Positions 12,331 to 24,000 of a stretch of 64,000 nucleotides of DNA are shown piece after piece. The notes under the pieces are model-generated. The model worked only from the letters and a program-made list of their open reading frames with translations. It had not been told where the DNA came from and made no database searches. Source of the DNA: Coriaria nepalensis. Lineage: Eukaryota; Streptophyta; Magnoliopsida; Cucurbitales; Coriariaceae. Within the stretch, counting starts at the first letter, position 1, and each line of letters starts with the position of its first letter. The stretch covers positions 10,116,001 to 10,180,000 of the forward strand of contig CP114484.1 of NCBI GenBank assembly GCA_027186245.1. The letters are read 5' to 3'. The translations under genes and the position numbers were made by a program.

Positions 12331-12656
12331 GGATTTTATTTTTCCCTTCTCTAAATTTGCATTCTTTATTATCCTCTATTAATAATCTAGCAAAAGTGCA
12401 AAAGCAAATCTCTCTATGTTCTTCATTATACTCCGGATCAACGAAGCAAATTTGGAGAAGTCGGGTGAGCAAGCCGTTGAGATGGTAAGAAAGAAGAGAT
12501 GTCCTGCAATTAATTTTTAAAAAATATTTTTCTTCTTTTTTCCTTTTTAATTTATTTTACAAAACATATAAAAAGAAAGTTAATTGATAATTATTATTAT
12601 TTTTTGGATAAAGTCATTTAACTAATCTCTCCAAAAATATAGATATATATATATAA

Positions 12657-12660
<4 letters not shown>

Positions 12661-12690
<30 letters not shown>
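12661..12690. repeat. (AT)n microsatellite
   Basis: AT dinucleotide run about 80 bases upstream of the PDI-like start codon. Confidence 0.9.
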
Positions 12691-12691
<1 letters not shown>

Positions 12692-12771
12692 GGATGGGTT
12701 GAATGAGCGAATGAATCTGTATGTGGGCCGAGTATCTGATCATCGATTTGGAAACGAAAGAATCTGTTGAG

Positions 12772-14566
12772 ATGTGGAGGAAGAAGACGATGATGGCGCC
12801 TGCGCTTGTCTTCATCTCCATCTTACTATTGTGTTGTCCATGGCGGTGCTTGGGATCTCTTATTGCAACATCGGGAACGGAGGGTAAGGTTTTGGAGCTC
12901 GACGAGTCCAATTTCGATTCCTCCATTTCTAACTTCGATTTCATCCTCGTTGATTTCTACGCTCCTTGGTGCACTCATTGCCAGCGCCTCTCCCCTCAGG
13001 TTCTTCTCCTCCTCCTCCCCTCTCTTCACTTCATATTTTATCATGCTTAAATCTCGTCAATCTGATCTGAATCTAAATTTTGTTGCGATTTCAGCTGGAT
13101 ATTGCTGCTCCTCTGCTTGCTATCTTGAAGCAACCCGTTTTGATAGCAAAAGTAAACGCTGATAAGTTTAAAAATCTCGCTAAAAAATACGAAATTGAGT
13201 ATGCTTCGATCCTCCTTTCTCTTTTTTTTTCCCCCCCTATCAATTTCCCAAACAATTGTTCTTACAGAGCAATTAGATTGTCTGTTCTTGTAGTGCATAT
13301 CCTACTCTCAAGCTCTTCATTCGTGGCGTCCCTGAAGACTATTATGGTCCAAGAGATGCAGATTTACTTGTTCGTAATATGAAGAAGTTTGTTGCCCCTG
13401 ATGTCTCCGTTCTTGAATCAGCCTCTGCCATTATCCAATTTGTTGAATCAGCTGGCCCTTTCTTTCCTATTTATATAGGTTTCGGTTTGGATGAGTCGTT
13501 GATTTCAAAATTGGCTGTGAAGTATAAGAAAAAGGCTTGGTTTTCTGTGGTGAAAGATTTCTCCGAGGATGTCAGGGAGCTGTATGATTTTGAGAAGGTT
13601 CCTGCTTTAGTATCCTTACTTCCGAGCTACGGCAATGAGAAAAGCATCTTTTATGGCCCCTTTGAAGGTTTTTCTTTCTATTTTCTTGTTCCATCTAATC
13701 ATTGTCTTCATAAAATTGATAGCTAGTTGCCTTGGCCAATTCTTTAGCATGTTATGCTTTCTGCATATATTGTTTGAGTTATGCATATCATCAAACTCTG
13801 ATCATTTGAATTCTTGAATATGCAGAGGAAGCTTTGGAGGGTTTTATAAAAAGAAGTTTGCTCCCCCTTGCTCTGCCCATAAATGATGAATCTCTTCACC
13901 TTCTGAAAGACGATGAGAGAAAAATTGCACTGACAATCGTGGATGATGAGTATGATGAGAAACCAAAGAATTTGATCAAATTGGTGAAGGTCGCTGCGTC
14001 TGCAAACCCTGACTTGGTATTTGGATATGTTGGGGTAAAACAATGGGCAGATTTTGCTGATACATTTCGGGAAGACAAGACAATGCCACTACCAATGATG
14101 GTCATCTGGGATGGAGAGGACGATTATTTTTCAGTAAGTTAGTTGCTTGAATAATCAATTTTTGAAGTTTAAAATTTGTGTTAAAGTTATTCCTTATAGA
14201 GCTTAATGTACTTGCTGATCTATACTTAAAACATGACAATACAATATTCAACAGGTTATTGGTTCTGAAAGCATCACTGAGCAAGATCAAGCATCACAGA
14301 TCACAAAATTTCTCCAAGGATATAGGGAAGGAAGGACGATACAAAAGAAAATTACGGGTGCATCGTTTCTTAACTATATATATTTAGTAATTGGCGCCGT
14401 TGTTCTGTACATCATCTTGTTTGCGGCTGTAGTACTGTTGTTTATCCGAAAATGCCGTAATGAAGAGAACGAACCATCTAGGGTTGGTACCCAGGACCAG
14501 GTGGTTACTCATGCTATCAGCTCCGGTAAAATCAAAGAACACAAAATTGGAGGGAAGGAAGATTAA
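12772..14566 (+). CDS. PDIL5-2: Protein disulfide isomerase-like, PDIL5-2 type
   Basis: A membrane-anchored thioredoxin-fold protein of the secretory pathway. Exons are 12772-12999, 13095-13198, 13294-13667, 13826-14133 and 14255-14566, all with GT-AG borders and closing in frame at 441 residues. A signal peptide (about residues 7-29) leads into the thioredoxin domain with VDFYAPWCTHCQRL, Cys67 and Cys70. Conserved blocks follow: AKVNADK, YPTLKLF, YYGPRDADLLVR, KKFVAPDVSVLES, FPIYIGFG and LPLALPIN. A transmembrane helix lies at about residues 379-402, with a short basic cytosolic tail ending KIGGKED. As I remember the family, the active site is usually CGHC, so CTHC is unusual. An in-frame upstream ATG at 12721 gives a non-signal N-terminus and was not chosen. 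Confidence 0.92.
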
Positions 14567-15531
14567 CTTTGAGATTTTTCCATATTTCTATTGAGCACAA
14601 TATGATGCCGATTATACGGTGTAACGATGCTGCTTGTATATATACATAAATCCCGAAAAACACAGATTTTTCATTTTCTTTATCTAGATGAGTAGGATCT
14701 TCTCCCCTTTTAACAATTTTCCATAGAAATAAGGTTTAAGTTTAAGCTTTTACCATTCTCAGTCAATTAAAGGTTACTTATCTAGTCATTTTCTTCTGCA
14801 AATTTCTTGCGGGAAAAATATTCAGTACAATTTGGTTCGGTTTACTTATCATAAAAGAAAATAACTGATCTCGACTGTCTTAACGTTAATTAATCGTCCA
14901 ACATTGATTAACTTGATGCATCAAACCAAACTGTAACGAAGTATTTGATAATTGTGAGAGAAGGAAAGAGAGAATAGAATACTGTGTGTTTAATTATCTA
15001 GATCTGGTAGCTCAACAACTTCAATCCTTGTGCAATTACGTACAGCAATAACGCAGTATTCTAGAAAGACGATTCGATAATTGAATAGAATACCAACCAA
15101 ATAATACACACACAAAAAATAAACCAAGAAAAAAGTCAAATTAGTACTTGATATTGATGCTAACTCCTCGACATAATGGTCCACTAGCTTCTTCCCACAT
15201 GTGATTTACGTAGTTTTTACTCATACTGTTACAGACTTGCAGTAACTTAATATATTGCATGTAAGAGTGACTAAGAAGTAAGAACATATACAATAAGTCA
15301 GTACTATTTATTTATTACACAGATCTTGCAGTAACTCCCATGTGCATGGAAGAAGCACAAGATACTACAATAACTACTACATACGTACGTATAGACATAG
15401 TAGGAGATTGTGATACATTTTACTGGAATGACTTGTCCTCATCGCATACCATACAAAATCAGAACCGACAAAGAAAGAGACACGATCCGGAACAACATCA
15501 ACCTTCATGGCAGAGGCCATTAATTATTACA
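14567..15531. other. Intergenic between convergent genes
   Basis: The 3' flanks of the PDI-like gene (+) and the DUF688-like gene (-). No coding or repeat signal stands out. Confidence 0.5.
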
Positions 15532-16155
15532 TCACAGGAGGTTGATCAGCTTATCCTGCTTTGATCTGGTTCTGCTTCTACTTGCCCTGACTGGAAGATA
15601 TACTATTGATTCAGAAACATCACAACTTCTATTGCAAGATGTATAAACACTGAAAATTCCAATACCATCACTTTTAGTACTACTCCTTGATGATATCTTA
15701 ACACCATTCCGAAAGTAACTGTTGTAATTACTATTCAATCGTGGACGATGATGAAGATCATCATCAATATCTTGATCCTTGGAACACTCGACGAACGCGG
15801 CGAAAAAGGGATCACTTTCACTTTGCCCGGAAATGTTCTTCCTGATCTGGTCTTTAATGCTTGACTTTTTGGTGGTGGTGGGTGGTGGTATGGTATGGGG
15901 AGGGAGAGGAAGAAATTTCAACGAGAAGTCCTTCATTGGTGATTGGTTTTTGGGTATTCCTGGTAAATATTCCCAAGAAAATGGTACGCCGGAAAATTGA
16001 AGCAGGGTAGCAGGAGAGTTGTTGGAAGAAAATGATGATAGTGATGATGAGGAAGAAAATGATGATGACTTCCCCCGAGAGACTCGGTATTTACCAGTTC
16101 CGGCCCGGAACATGATGTCACATTCTTTGGAGGAAGTTTTCTGAGAGGAGTCCAT
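15532..16155 (-). CDS. DUF688-like plant protein, unknown function
   Basis: A single-exon gene encoding 207 residues from the Met at 16155. Another in-frame Met three codons upstream (16164) is possible. The key feature is GVPFSWEYLPGIPK at about residues 56-69, which resembles the core motif of the plant DUF688 family (VPF.WE..PG.PK). The rest is low-complexity: a long Ser run, a Pro-rich stretch and a basic C-terminus (RASRSRTRSKQDK). There is no signal peptide or membrane helix. A TATA box fits about 55 bases upstream of the start. The function is unknown. The family assignment rests mainly on the one motif. Confidence 0.75.
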   Translation of the reverse strand: MDSSQKTSSKECDIMFRAGTGKYRVSRGKSSSFSSSSSLSSFSSNNSPATLLQFSGVPFSWEYLPGIPKNQSPMKDFSLKFLPLPPHTIPPPTTTKKSSIKDQIRKNISGQSESDPFFAAFVECSKDQDIDDDLHHRPRLNSNYNSYFRNGVKISSRSSTKSDGIGIFSVYTSCNRSCDVSESIVYLPVRASRSRTRSKQDKLINLL

Positions 16156-16207
16156 TATGCACAACTGGCTTCTCTATGCTAGCTACACCTTTCTTACTAG
16201 CCTTGAT

Positions 16208-16218
16208 ATTTATATAGA
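16208..16218 (-). promoter_or_regulatory. TATA box of the DUF688-like gene
   Basis: On the minus strand the sequence CTATATAAATA lies about 53-63 bases upstream of the Met at 16155, a normal distance for a short plant leader. Confidence 0.6.
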
Positions 16219-18058
16219 GAGATATGTATTAATTATTTTACACAGATATACTATATAGTACAATGTAGTAGGGCCCACTGTGCCCTAATGGTTTTTATAT
16301 TGGAGTTCGGGGAATGAACTGAATTTCATTATACTTAGTAAAACTTTGAGAGCTATTAGAATTATATGTTCAATTAGACCCAAACTGACGTTTCGAAAAC
16401 TAAACTACATGAGGGACTCGATTAACAATCGAGTCGACCCTTTCTCTTTTTTTTTTACCTTGCTGGTTTTATTAATAAAAAAAATATATATCATTACGAG
16501 AAATTCTATTTCTATCATTATCTGAATAAAATCGAATAAAATCGAATAAAATCAAGTAAAATAAGAAAGATTTGAAAGGATTTCAATCAATAATATTTCA
16601 TTTAGCTCGCATAGTCTAATCACATTCTACCTAGGATATGAAAGTGAATTACATCGGATAATTAAGTAGTGTTACTATATTGATTATAAAAGATAATCAA
16701 GACAGTTAATCACATCTCTATACATATACATACTAGGAGCTGCACAGATGAATAAAGCATACGATAAGACTGTCTCACGAGCCGGAGACCCCGGCGAGAG
16801 GAACCCCAATCTAAAGGACCCACACAGGGGACATGCATTGATGAAAAGGGATAGGGAGGGGCAGGAAAGAGACAGAGAAGGCGGCTACAAGTGGGTTTTA
16901 GTGAGAACAAGGCAAACCCCATGCGAAACATTACCATTACGTTTCGTCTCTTTCCCTCATCATGTTTATGAGGAAAATAGAGTCCTTGAAGGAAAGACTA
17001 ATATTGTTCATTCATAAGTTGTGCTACTCCTACCTATCTTTCTGAGTAAGTTTAATGTATTTTCTTTATGTTCCTATTCAAAGATGCATTATCAAAATTT
17101 AGAATTCACATATAATTTTAATTAAATTTAATTTATTACGTGATCATAAAACATTACCGAAATACTCTTTTTCTTTTTCTTTTTTTGGCGTCGTGACTGA
17201 ATAGAATTTTGAATAAAAATTTTGAAGATTTTTAAAGTTTTCTATTTGGTCACAAGAGCCTTCACATAAAGAACTAACCGTGAAATGGAGTAGAAAAAGG
17301 TATCTGCACTGAATGTTTATCAAAACTCCCGTGATTCTACCTTTTTCTTTTTATTCAGGACAAATTGAGATTATACTTTTATGTACTTCCTAATCTAGTA
17401 CATGATACTACAGTAAGAGTGTGCTAACACAGTTTATATTTTGGAAGTTTCCGGACAACCAGTATTAGTATTATTACACTATGCACAAATTTAAGACATT
17501 AGATCACATCAATAAAGTCTTCTTCCCCCTATCATGTCACTTCTTTGTCATCTCCTTTTCTATACTTGGACAAACACAATATAGAACATGATACAACGTT
17601 CAAGAGATGCAAGTATGGTAAGTACCCTCATGGCCTCTACATTAGGCTAATAGTAAACTTCAACAACCTATTACAGAAGAAACTCGTATGTGAAGAGCTC
17701 TTTTTGCTCGAGACAATGGAAACAACAATAAGATAGTAGCAACAAAACGGAATGAAGTCGCTCTCCTTGCACTTATGAACAGCATTACAAGATGTCATAC
17801 AAATGAAAAATCAAATCAAATAAATAAGGACTGGAGGGTCCATCCTAGGATCGTGAAAAACCAGACACGATGATAAAGAGTTTCAAGAATATGCTGAAAA
17901 GAACAAAACCGAAGACCAGCTACTATAAGAGACTAGAAATGGAAAGAATGTGAGTTTGATTCTACTTACATTGATGAACAACAATACAACACACTGTGCA
18001 TACCAGTACAAGAAACAAGACAAATTAAATAAACAAGAATTGAGGATCCATACTTGAC
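16219..18058. other. Intergenic between the DUF688-like gene and SEC5
   Basis: Mostly AT-rich. A GC-richer island at about 16740-16950 carries short open frames on both strands, but none resembles a known protein or microRNA to me. Bases 17763-17870 resemble the SEC5 3' end (17967-18085) and look like an old duplication. Confidence 0.45.
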
Positions 18059-21000
18059 TCATCGACGCCTATTCCGGGAAAAACCAGGGGATCCAGTTGG
18101 ATTCTTACCTCTGTAATTTTTACTAGGAGAATCTAACGGTCCCCTAAAGGAAGCATATGCAGCCTTGGCTGGTTCTGGCACCAAGTCTAATGGAATTGGC
18201 TCCACAAAGCAAGCTGTGTTTATACGTGTCCTCTCAAGCTCTTGTTGAAGTAAGTCGGAGCTACATTGCTGTGCAAGAGCCTGTTGCATAGAAAATTATA
18301 TGGCACGTCAAATATACAAACTCAATTCACAGGACACAGGGTAGAACTATACAGAAGCCATTATTGACAAATCAATTTATTAAAATTAAGATATGCAAGT
18401 ACAGTCCTACTGACGACAGAGAACAGTACTTATTCAAGCATTCACAAAGTTTCAAAAATTAGACATGCTACAAAAGAATAAATCTTACAATGAGCTCATC
18501 TGGTGACACTGACATCCCGAGGTGTCTATCATCTGAAACTGCATCTTCACTCCCGCGAGTTTGCCGGCGGTGATGCCCAGGATTCTCTACTGCCTCAGCT
18601 AGACTCTCAGTGGCCTTCTCCAAAAGCACCCCTTGTAAGGCCTTCAGCGAGTTTGTTGCATCGGGTGTAAAGTATGGGTTTAGTATGGTCTCGAAGTATT
18701 CAAGCTGCAGAAGATGCATGTCAAATCACTACCTGTTTCTGAGACTGCTTACGAAGAAAGAGAGAGAGAGCACTTATAATTAACAGTTTCTACTACACAT
18801 GAAATATCTATGATGGGTTCTATAACATGGCATGTTAGAATGCTGAGCTTTCTGCAACAACTCGTTTGCTAATTAAGTTTACTTTTACAATTTGTTTTTC
18901 TTTTTTTGAAACATTCAGAACTTCTCGGTAGATGAGGGAAATGTGATAGTTTTTCTTACTCTTTCTCTCTCGCTCTCTTTTATATATATATATGATTATT
19001 GCAGGGGAGGAGATGGTTCTTGCATAAGCTGAAGAAACCAACACCTTATCACGGTGTCTCATTTTTTCTCCTTCTATTTAATGAACATCATCCGGTGAGA
19101 CCCCAACATGTTCAATATTATCTTTAAACTCAAGTGCATGATTCTGGTCATTTGACTTCCCAACCAACAACCCATCCACACATTGCAGTTGTCATTTGAA
19201 ATTTCATACAGTACGCAGCCTTATCAAAAATTGCACAAAGGAAATGTCAGCCATATTTTACCTCAAGCATAAGTTGACAGAAACCATTTGCATCAAGTGA
19301 GCTAAGGTCTTTGGATTCATTTTCATGAAACAGGTCGAGGAAAGTATCAATCAGACCTTCAACAAGATTACCAAGCGTCTTGTCCAAGAGGGGCTTAGCC
19401 CCAGCAAAAACCTGTGGTCAAGAAATTCTTCAAATTAGAAAAAATGGAGATAACAAAATAACTTTTGCAGTAAGATAACTCGTCATTTCAGAGGTTCAAT
19501 TGTCTGAACTGAGTTTCGACCATCCTACTCATAGTTGTATGTAGATATAAGAAGTATTTGGAAAAGCAACGAATAAAAAACCTCAGCATGGACAGCTACA
19601 AGAGTGTGGAGTAACTCTACAGCTGCATCACGAATACCCTGCAAAATAGCACCTTTTTTTTATGTCCTCCGGTATAAATTGTTGCAATATAGATTCTGAA
19701 AAAAAAAAATTTCCACAACAACCCAACTCCTTCAACAGAAATTACTCGCTCACTTTAACTGCAGGTGACGCTCCCCACTGAACACCAGAATCCAATAAAT
19801 AGTTCATAGCAGCTGTTCTGATCAAACTTGCCTGATGTAGAGAAAAAAAACTAACTAGTTAATCAGTAAAATGCATTTGTAGCTTCAATTGAGTTGCAAA
19901 AACTTCCGGATAAATACATTACAAAATTATTAATGGAACAAGCAACATGCACAAAGATAATCAGGGTAAGAAAGGATGAACAGGAAACCAATTGAACCTG
20001 ACAAACTTCAAACTCACATATTTTCTCAGTTCCTCACCCCAGTCAAGTAGTACCCAGTAAAGTGAAGCCAACCAGGATTAGAGAAGCAAGATAAGTAAAG
20101 AAGCCAATCAGAATAATAAGTTAACTGATTTTGTAATTTGCTATTGAACTTTCTGACCTATCTATAGCCATAACTTAGTTCTGGATGTATCCAAGTTATT
20201 GCTGAATGTGGTATGTGTATGGAGGCATGTAAGATGGTGCACACAGTTAAAAAATAGAATAGGATTTTCCTGTAAAACTGAAAGTTTTGATCAGCAACGA
20301 GACATTCTTGTATGCACATTGGTGCATAGCCACGTGGCATACCAAACCTTATCACAATAAAAAATGTCACTTTCATCCATCACATCACCCATCGCGTGAG
20401 AGTGATGTTTGTGGTTGTGATGAGGTTTGGTATGCCATGTGGCCATACACCATGTGCACACAATAATTTTTCATCAGCAATACCTTAGCAAACGTGTACT
20501 GTTCAAGAACTTTCTCTTCAAGCCCAGAGAATGACAGAACTAGATCTTGTATGTCACTGCCTTCTTCTTTTGCCCTGAAAGAACCATTAGCAGGGCCATT
20601 AAGCATCAAGAAGTTGGCTACAAATATTTAAATTTTTTGGGGCATTAACAATTGAAATCAGCTAAATTAGAAGAGAACTATTAATAATGATGATTATGAT
20701 GATGGTAGTGATAAATAAATAACTGCCATTATATCTATCCACATAAGGATCAGGAAACCTATTATTTTGTTAAAGTGCTGCAAAAGTAACTCCATATGAC
20801 GGCCAAAGCAACATACCTAGGCTGCAGCCAGATATCCTTGTACTTGTTATATAACTCATAAGAAAGCTCATCTTTGCAATATCCAACATTACTTAAGACT
20901 ATTAATAACTTCCGATGTGGATCGACAATGCTTTCAGGTAGTTCAGATACTAGATTTTCTTGAAACTCGTGAGAATATCCATTTTGAACATGTGGACTCT

Positions 21001-24000
21001 CGGAGCTTGTTTTGATTTGGACAAGTTCAGTCCCAATACGCTCCAGGTGACCTGGTCATGCACTCAACGGTAATACTGGGCAAGATTTTATTTATTTTCA
21101 ATTAAAAATCTGAGACAATTAGTTTCCATCATACCAGCAAAATCTAGAAAACAGTTCAAAAATGCAAGTCGAACAGATTCTTGAACATCTTGAAGTTGCA
21201 GTAGGACGTCTTCTGACTTCGTCGCCTGACTTTTTAAGGATTGGACCATCCTGAGAGCAAAAAATTCACAACAAAACAAGGTATTAAATAAATATATATG
21301 TTTCAAAAAAATAGTAAATTCACCATTTACAGAATACAGGTCTAAAATAAACACTGTTATTGCAAACTTCTTCAAATATATAAAGCTAATCAACTCTCCG
21401 ATGCAACCCACAGATACCATACATATATCTGCATACTGAATATAAAATTAGTCTGGGAGCAGGTTTTAGAATTTTATGGAAAGTTATGTTGTCCTGACTC
21501 CCCACATCCAAACCAAACTGAGTCGCACAAAATGAGATAGATCTGTATCTTCACTCCCGCATGTTTGTTGGCCATGCTGCCCTTCGATTCTCTACTGCCT
21601 CATTTAGACTCACATATGAAATAGAAGCACATACCTTTCAATCTTCTCAATTATGGTAGTTCATGATGCCAAATAACCTATTTTATAATTACACCACAAC
21701 TATCATTTGCTAGGATATGCTCTATCACAAGGCTTGGAATCTTAATGAAGCTCTAAGGCAGCTGTGAAGTCCAGGACCAATAAGTCGTTGATAGGACCCG
21801 GTCTAGATAATTACGACTAGGGCAAAACTTTATTCTTCGATAATCGAATAATCAAACTAACATAGGATGACCTACTATTCGAGAGGTAGGCCGTCTCTCC
21901 CTAAGAGTCCTTACTCCCCAAACTTTCTGAATACCTAAACCCTAACCCTTCAACTGCTTATTATCCTACTACAAACAATTACCAAAATACCCCTCATAAC
22001 AATAATCCTTATAATAATACTAGTAGTAAGACTAATACTAATAATAACTATGTTATGCTAGGCTTTATTTCTCCTAACATAAGTATGAATAATTGATGGT
22101 CTAACATTACTCCCCTCCCAACGAGACACCTTGTCCTCAAGGTGGAAATCCGGAAATTGTTGTGCGATGAACTCGTATGATTCCCATGTTGCATCGTGGA
22201 CCGGCAGATTCCTCCACTTAATCAAGACTTCCCATGTATCCTTCCTCCCCGACGTCCCTTGTCGAACGCCACATAGCTCAATCGGTTCCAACAACACTTC
22301 CAAATCGGCCGTCAAGTTAGGTGGTATTGTCGGAGAAGCCCCATGAGAACCAATGGCTTTTCGGAGTTGAGATACGTGAAATACCGGGTGAATCGCCGCC
22401 GTAGCCGGTAGATCAAGTCGGTAAGCGACTGTCCCAATCCGCGCAACCACTTTGTACGGGCCAAAATAACGAGCTGATAATTTCTCATTCCTCCTCCTAG
22501 CTAGGGATTTCTGTCTATATGGCCGAAGCTTCAAGAAAACCCAATCGCCTATCTCGAAGTGCACCTCCCGCCGATGCCTATCGGCTTCCCGTTTCATCCT
22601 TTGTTGAGCCTTTGCTAAGTGCCCTTTCAGTTCCTCTAACGTGTCATCCCGCGCCTCTAAGTATTGTTCCACCTGTGAGACCGGGGTGGTGCGATGACCA
22701 TAACGGACCAGCGGGGGCGGGTCGCGGCCGTAGAGAATGCGAAAAGGGGTGGTCTGCGAAGCTGTGTGAAATGACGTGTTGTACCAATACTCGGCCCAAG
22801 ACAACCATTGCACCCAACGTCGAGGGGTGTCCGACACAAAACACCGCAAGTACGTTTCCAGGCAGCGGTTAACCACTTTCGTTTGGCCATCCGTTTGCGG
22901 GTGGTAAGCAGAACTCCTTTTCAACGCCGTCCCTTGTAATCGAAATAATTCCTTCCAAAATTGGCTCAAAAAAATCTTGTCGCGGTCCGAGACAATAGCT
23001 TCCGGCACTCCGTGTAAACGGACAACTTCCCTCATGAACACTGAGGCTACGGTCACAACTGTGTAAGGGTGCCGAAGAGGCACAAAATGGGCATACTTGC
23101 TCAGACGATCAACCACCACCAAAATGACCCTATACCCTTCCGATCGCGGTAACCCCTCGATAAAATCCATACTCACCTCAGCCCAAACTTTTTCCGGCAA
23201 CGGTAAGGGTTGGAGCAGCCCCGCCGGTGACATGGCCGCATACTTGTGTCGTTGGCAAACATCGCAACTTGCCACGAATCGCTCCACATCAGTCTTCATC
23301 CCCACCCAATACAATTCGGCCGCCAAGCGTTTGTAAGTTTTCAACACTCCTGAATAGCCTCCAATTGCGCTACCATGGAACTCCTGTAACAACAGTGGTA
23401 TATGCACCGACGATTTCGGAATCACTATACGCCCTTGATAAAGTAACCGACCCCCCACTACCGAGTACTCGGGGTACCCGTCATTGCCCTCCTCAATAGC
23501 CTTTCTGATTTTTCTCAACTCCGAGTCTGCCGCCGCCTCCGACTCGAGCCCCTCTATATCAAATAGCTGCGGGAGCGATATTGCCGCTAACTGGGGCCCA
23601 TCTACGCGCCTGGACAGCGCATCCGCAGCTCGATTTTCCAACCCCGGCCGGTACTGTATTTCAAAATCGTAGCCCAACAGTTTGGACAGCCAACGTTGAT
23701 GATCTTCCGCCACCATACGTTGTTCCAACAGATATTTCAAGCTCCGCTGATCCGTGCGGACGATAAACCGCCGACCCAACAAATACGGCCTCCATTTTTG
23801 CACCGCAAACACAATGGCCATGAGCTCGCGTTCATAGACAGACTTAAGACGAGCTCGCGGCGTCAAAACCTGACTGAAATATGCAATCGGTCGCTGATTC
23901 TGCATGAGGACAGCCCCTAACCCATAGCCCGATGCATCGGTTTCTACTACAAAAGTCGCCGTGAAGTCCGGCAAAGCGAGTACCGGAACACTAGCCATTG

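Noticed and set aside
12721..12771. Upstream in-frame ATG of the PDI-like gene
   Set aside because: It would put a hydrophilic leader before the signal peptide; the Met at 12772 fits better.
16710..17017. GC-richer island with open frames on both strands, possible small peptide or microRNA gene
   Set aside because: No CLE-type or other peptide motif, no known microRNA sequence, and no clear hairpin.
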